Source: Ruminococcaceae bacterium UBA5579
GTDB lineage: Bacteria; Bacillota; Clostridia; Oscillospirales; Ruminococcaceae
DNA: 5,692 nucleotides
Direction: 5' to 3'
Assembly (NCBI GenBank): GCA_002425305.1
Contig: DILZ01000054.1
Span: 13,206-18,897, forward strand
Shown here: positions 4,757-5,692 of the stretch, piece by piece
Position numbering within the stretch: position 1 is the stretch's first letter
Layout: each line of letters opens with the position of its first letter
Notes under the pieces: generated by a model
What the model was told of the DNA's origin: nothing
Databases searched by the model: none
Seen by the model: only the letters and a program-made list of their open reading frames with translations
Translations under genes and position numbers: made by a program

Positions 4757-5692
4757 AGTTTTGCGAGAGAGCGATCAGCTTATCAAGTGTTTCGACAGCC
4801 TTGCCCGAGTCGATAAGCTCTGCGGCTATGCTGACTCCATCCTCCATAGAAGAAGCCTTACCGCCAATATAGATCGCCGCACCTGCGTTGAGCAAGACCG
4901 CGTTTCTCTTGTGCCCTTTATCTTCGCCGCTTAGGATAGCTCTTGTTATAGCGGCGTTTTCCGCAGGAGTGCCGCCCTTGAGATCATCTTTAGTGCAGCG
5001 CTCGAAGCCGAACTGCTCGGGCGTTATTTCATAAGTTTTCATCCAGCCGTCCTTGTACTCACAAACGGACGTAGGCGCGCTGAGAGAGATCTCGTCGAGC
5101 TTGTCGACACCGTAAACGACCATGCCGTTTCTCGAACCGAGCTTCATAAGCACGTTCGCGACGGGCTCAACGAGCGAGCGGTCGTAAACGCCCAGAAGGT
5201 GATGTTTCGGATTTGAGGGATTGGTAAGGGGACCGAGGATATTGAAAACCGTTCTGATACCAAGCTCCTTTCTGATAGGCCCGACGTATTTCATAGAGGT
5301 ATGGTACTTCTGCGCAAAGAAGAAGCAGAAGCCAACATTTTGGAGAAGTTTGCGGCACTTTTCGGGGTCGAGGTCGATGTTTACGCCCAGAGCCTCAAGA
5401 CAGTCTGCGGTGCCGCTGAGTGACGAAGCCGCGCGGTTGCCGTGCTTGGCTACCATGATCCCCGAAGCTGCGATAATGATAGCAGCCGTCGTGGAGATGT
5501 TGAAGCTCTGCGCGTTGTCGCCGCCCGTGCCGACGATCTCAAGCAGGTCGAGGTCGTTTTCAAATTTTACAGCGGCGTCGCGCATAGCAGCGGCACAGCC
5601 CGTTATTTCGGCGATAGTCTCGGCTTTGGTGCTCTTTGTCGAGAGAGCCGAGAGAAATGCCGCGTTTTGTGTGGGAGTAGTCTCTCCCGACA
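4755..5692 (-). CDS. trpD: Anthranilate phosphoribosyltransferase (5' end cut by window edge)
   Basis: TrpD transfers phosphoribosyl from PRPP to anthranilate. The visible part has 311 residues; the frame stays open from the ATG at 5585 to the window edge, adding 35 residues that fit the N-terminal helical domain ([16 protein letters not shown]). Perhaps 15-30 residues are missing. Numbering from the first visible codon: VGTGGD (53-58) is the PRPP pyrophosphate loop; NIST (64-67) and KHGNR (81-85) follow; SLSGTAD is at 89-95; R139 in GPIRKELG is the conserved anthranilate-site arginine; [10 protein letters not shown] is at 148-157; and D198-E199 is the metal-binding pair. A minor variation is FAQ where FAP is usual before the conserved histidine. 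There is no sign of fusion with a glutaminase in the part seen. trpE/trpG would be expected upstream, outside the window. Confidence 0.97.
   Translation of the reverse strand, partial: SGETTPTQNAAFLSALSTKSTKAETIAEITGCAAAMRDAAVKFENDLDLLEIVGTGGDNAQSFNISTTAAIIIAASGIMVAKHGNRAASSLSGTADCLEALGVNIDLDPEKCRKLLQNVGFCFFFAQKYHTSMKYVGPIRKELGIRTVFNILGPLTNPSNPKHHLLGVYDRSLVEPVANVLMKLGSRNGMVVYGVDKLDEISLSAPTSVCEYKDGWMKTYEITPEQFGFERCTKDDLKGGTPAENAAITRAILSGEDKGHKRNAVLLNAGAAIYIGGKASSMEDGVSIAAELIDSGKAVETLDKLIALSQN

Noticed and set aside
4137..4934. Long plus-strand open frame (265 codons) opposite trpC and trpD
   Set aside because: Antisense shadow of two well-supported genes; arginine-rich and without recognisable motifs.

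Overview
The window carries nine protein-coding genes, all on the minus strand and transcribed from right to left. It is part of a bacterial tryptophan operon with five extra genes inserted in it. In transcription order: trpD (5' end outside the window), trpC, trpF, a methyltransferase-like gene, a PchB/AroQ-type chorismate mutase gene, a PhzF-family gene, a 58-codon orphan ORF, an iron-sulfur flavoprotein-like gene, and trpB (3' end outside the window). Gaps are at most 27 nt. Three junctions overlap (TGATG or ATGA), and several Shine-Dalgarno sites lie inside the last codons of the gene before. This strongly suggests one polycistronic unit. I see no internal promoter, terminator, attenuator, tRNA, rRNA, CRISPR array or mobile element.

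Organism: trpC and trpF are separate genes (not fused as in enteric bacteria), trpD carries no glutaminase fusion in the visible part, Shine-Dalgarno sites are strong and purine-rich, and base composition is intermediate. The order trpD-trpC-trpF-trpB fits Firmicutes. An anaerobic Clostridia lineage, perhaps a gut Ruminococcus/Oscillospiraceae relative, is my best guess, supported also by the Isf-like flavoprotein, a type common in anaerobes. This is inference, not a phylogenetic result.

Right part (3355-5692): trpD, trpC and trpF encode three consecutive steps: anthranilate to phosphoribosylanthranilate, then to CdRP, then to indole-3-glycerol phosphate (TrpF acts between TrpD and TrpC). Left end (1-797): trpB, the synthase beta subunit that makes tryptophan from indole and serine. 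trpA presumably follows outside the window.

Middle part (825-3328): the unusual region. It replaces the normal trpF-trpB junction with a methyltransferase-like protein, a small chorismate mutase that resembles isochorismate pyruvate lyase PchB, a PhzF-type isomerase/epimerase-like enzyme, an unrecognised small ORF with a flavodoxin-loop-like N terminus, and a flavoprotein with a compact four-cysteine cluster. Two of the five belong to families that act on chorismate or chorismate-derived compounds, so the insert may be a chorismate-side-branch module co-expressed with tryptophan synthesis. The chemistry is not deducible from sequence alone. A more ordinary reading is co-regulation of the Phe/Tyr branch (chorismate mutase) plus accessory genes.
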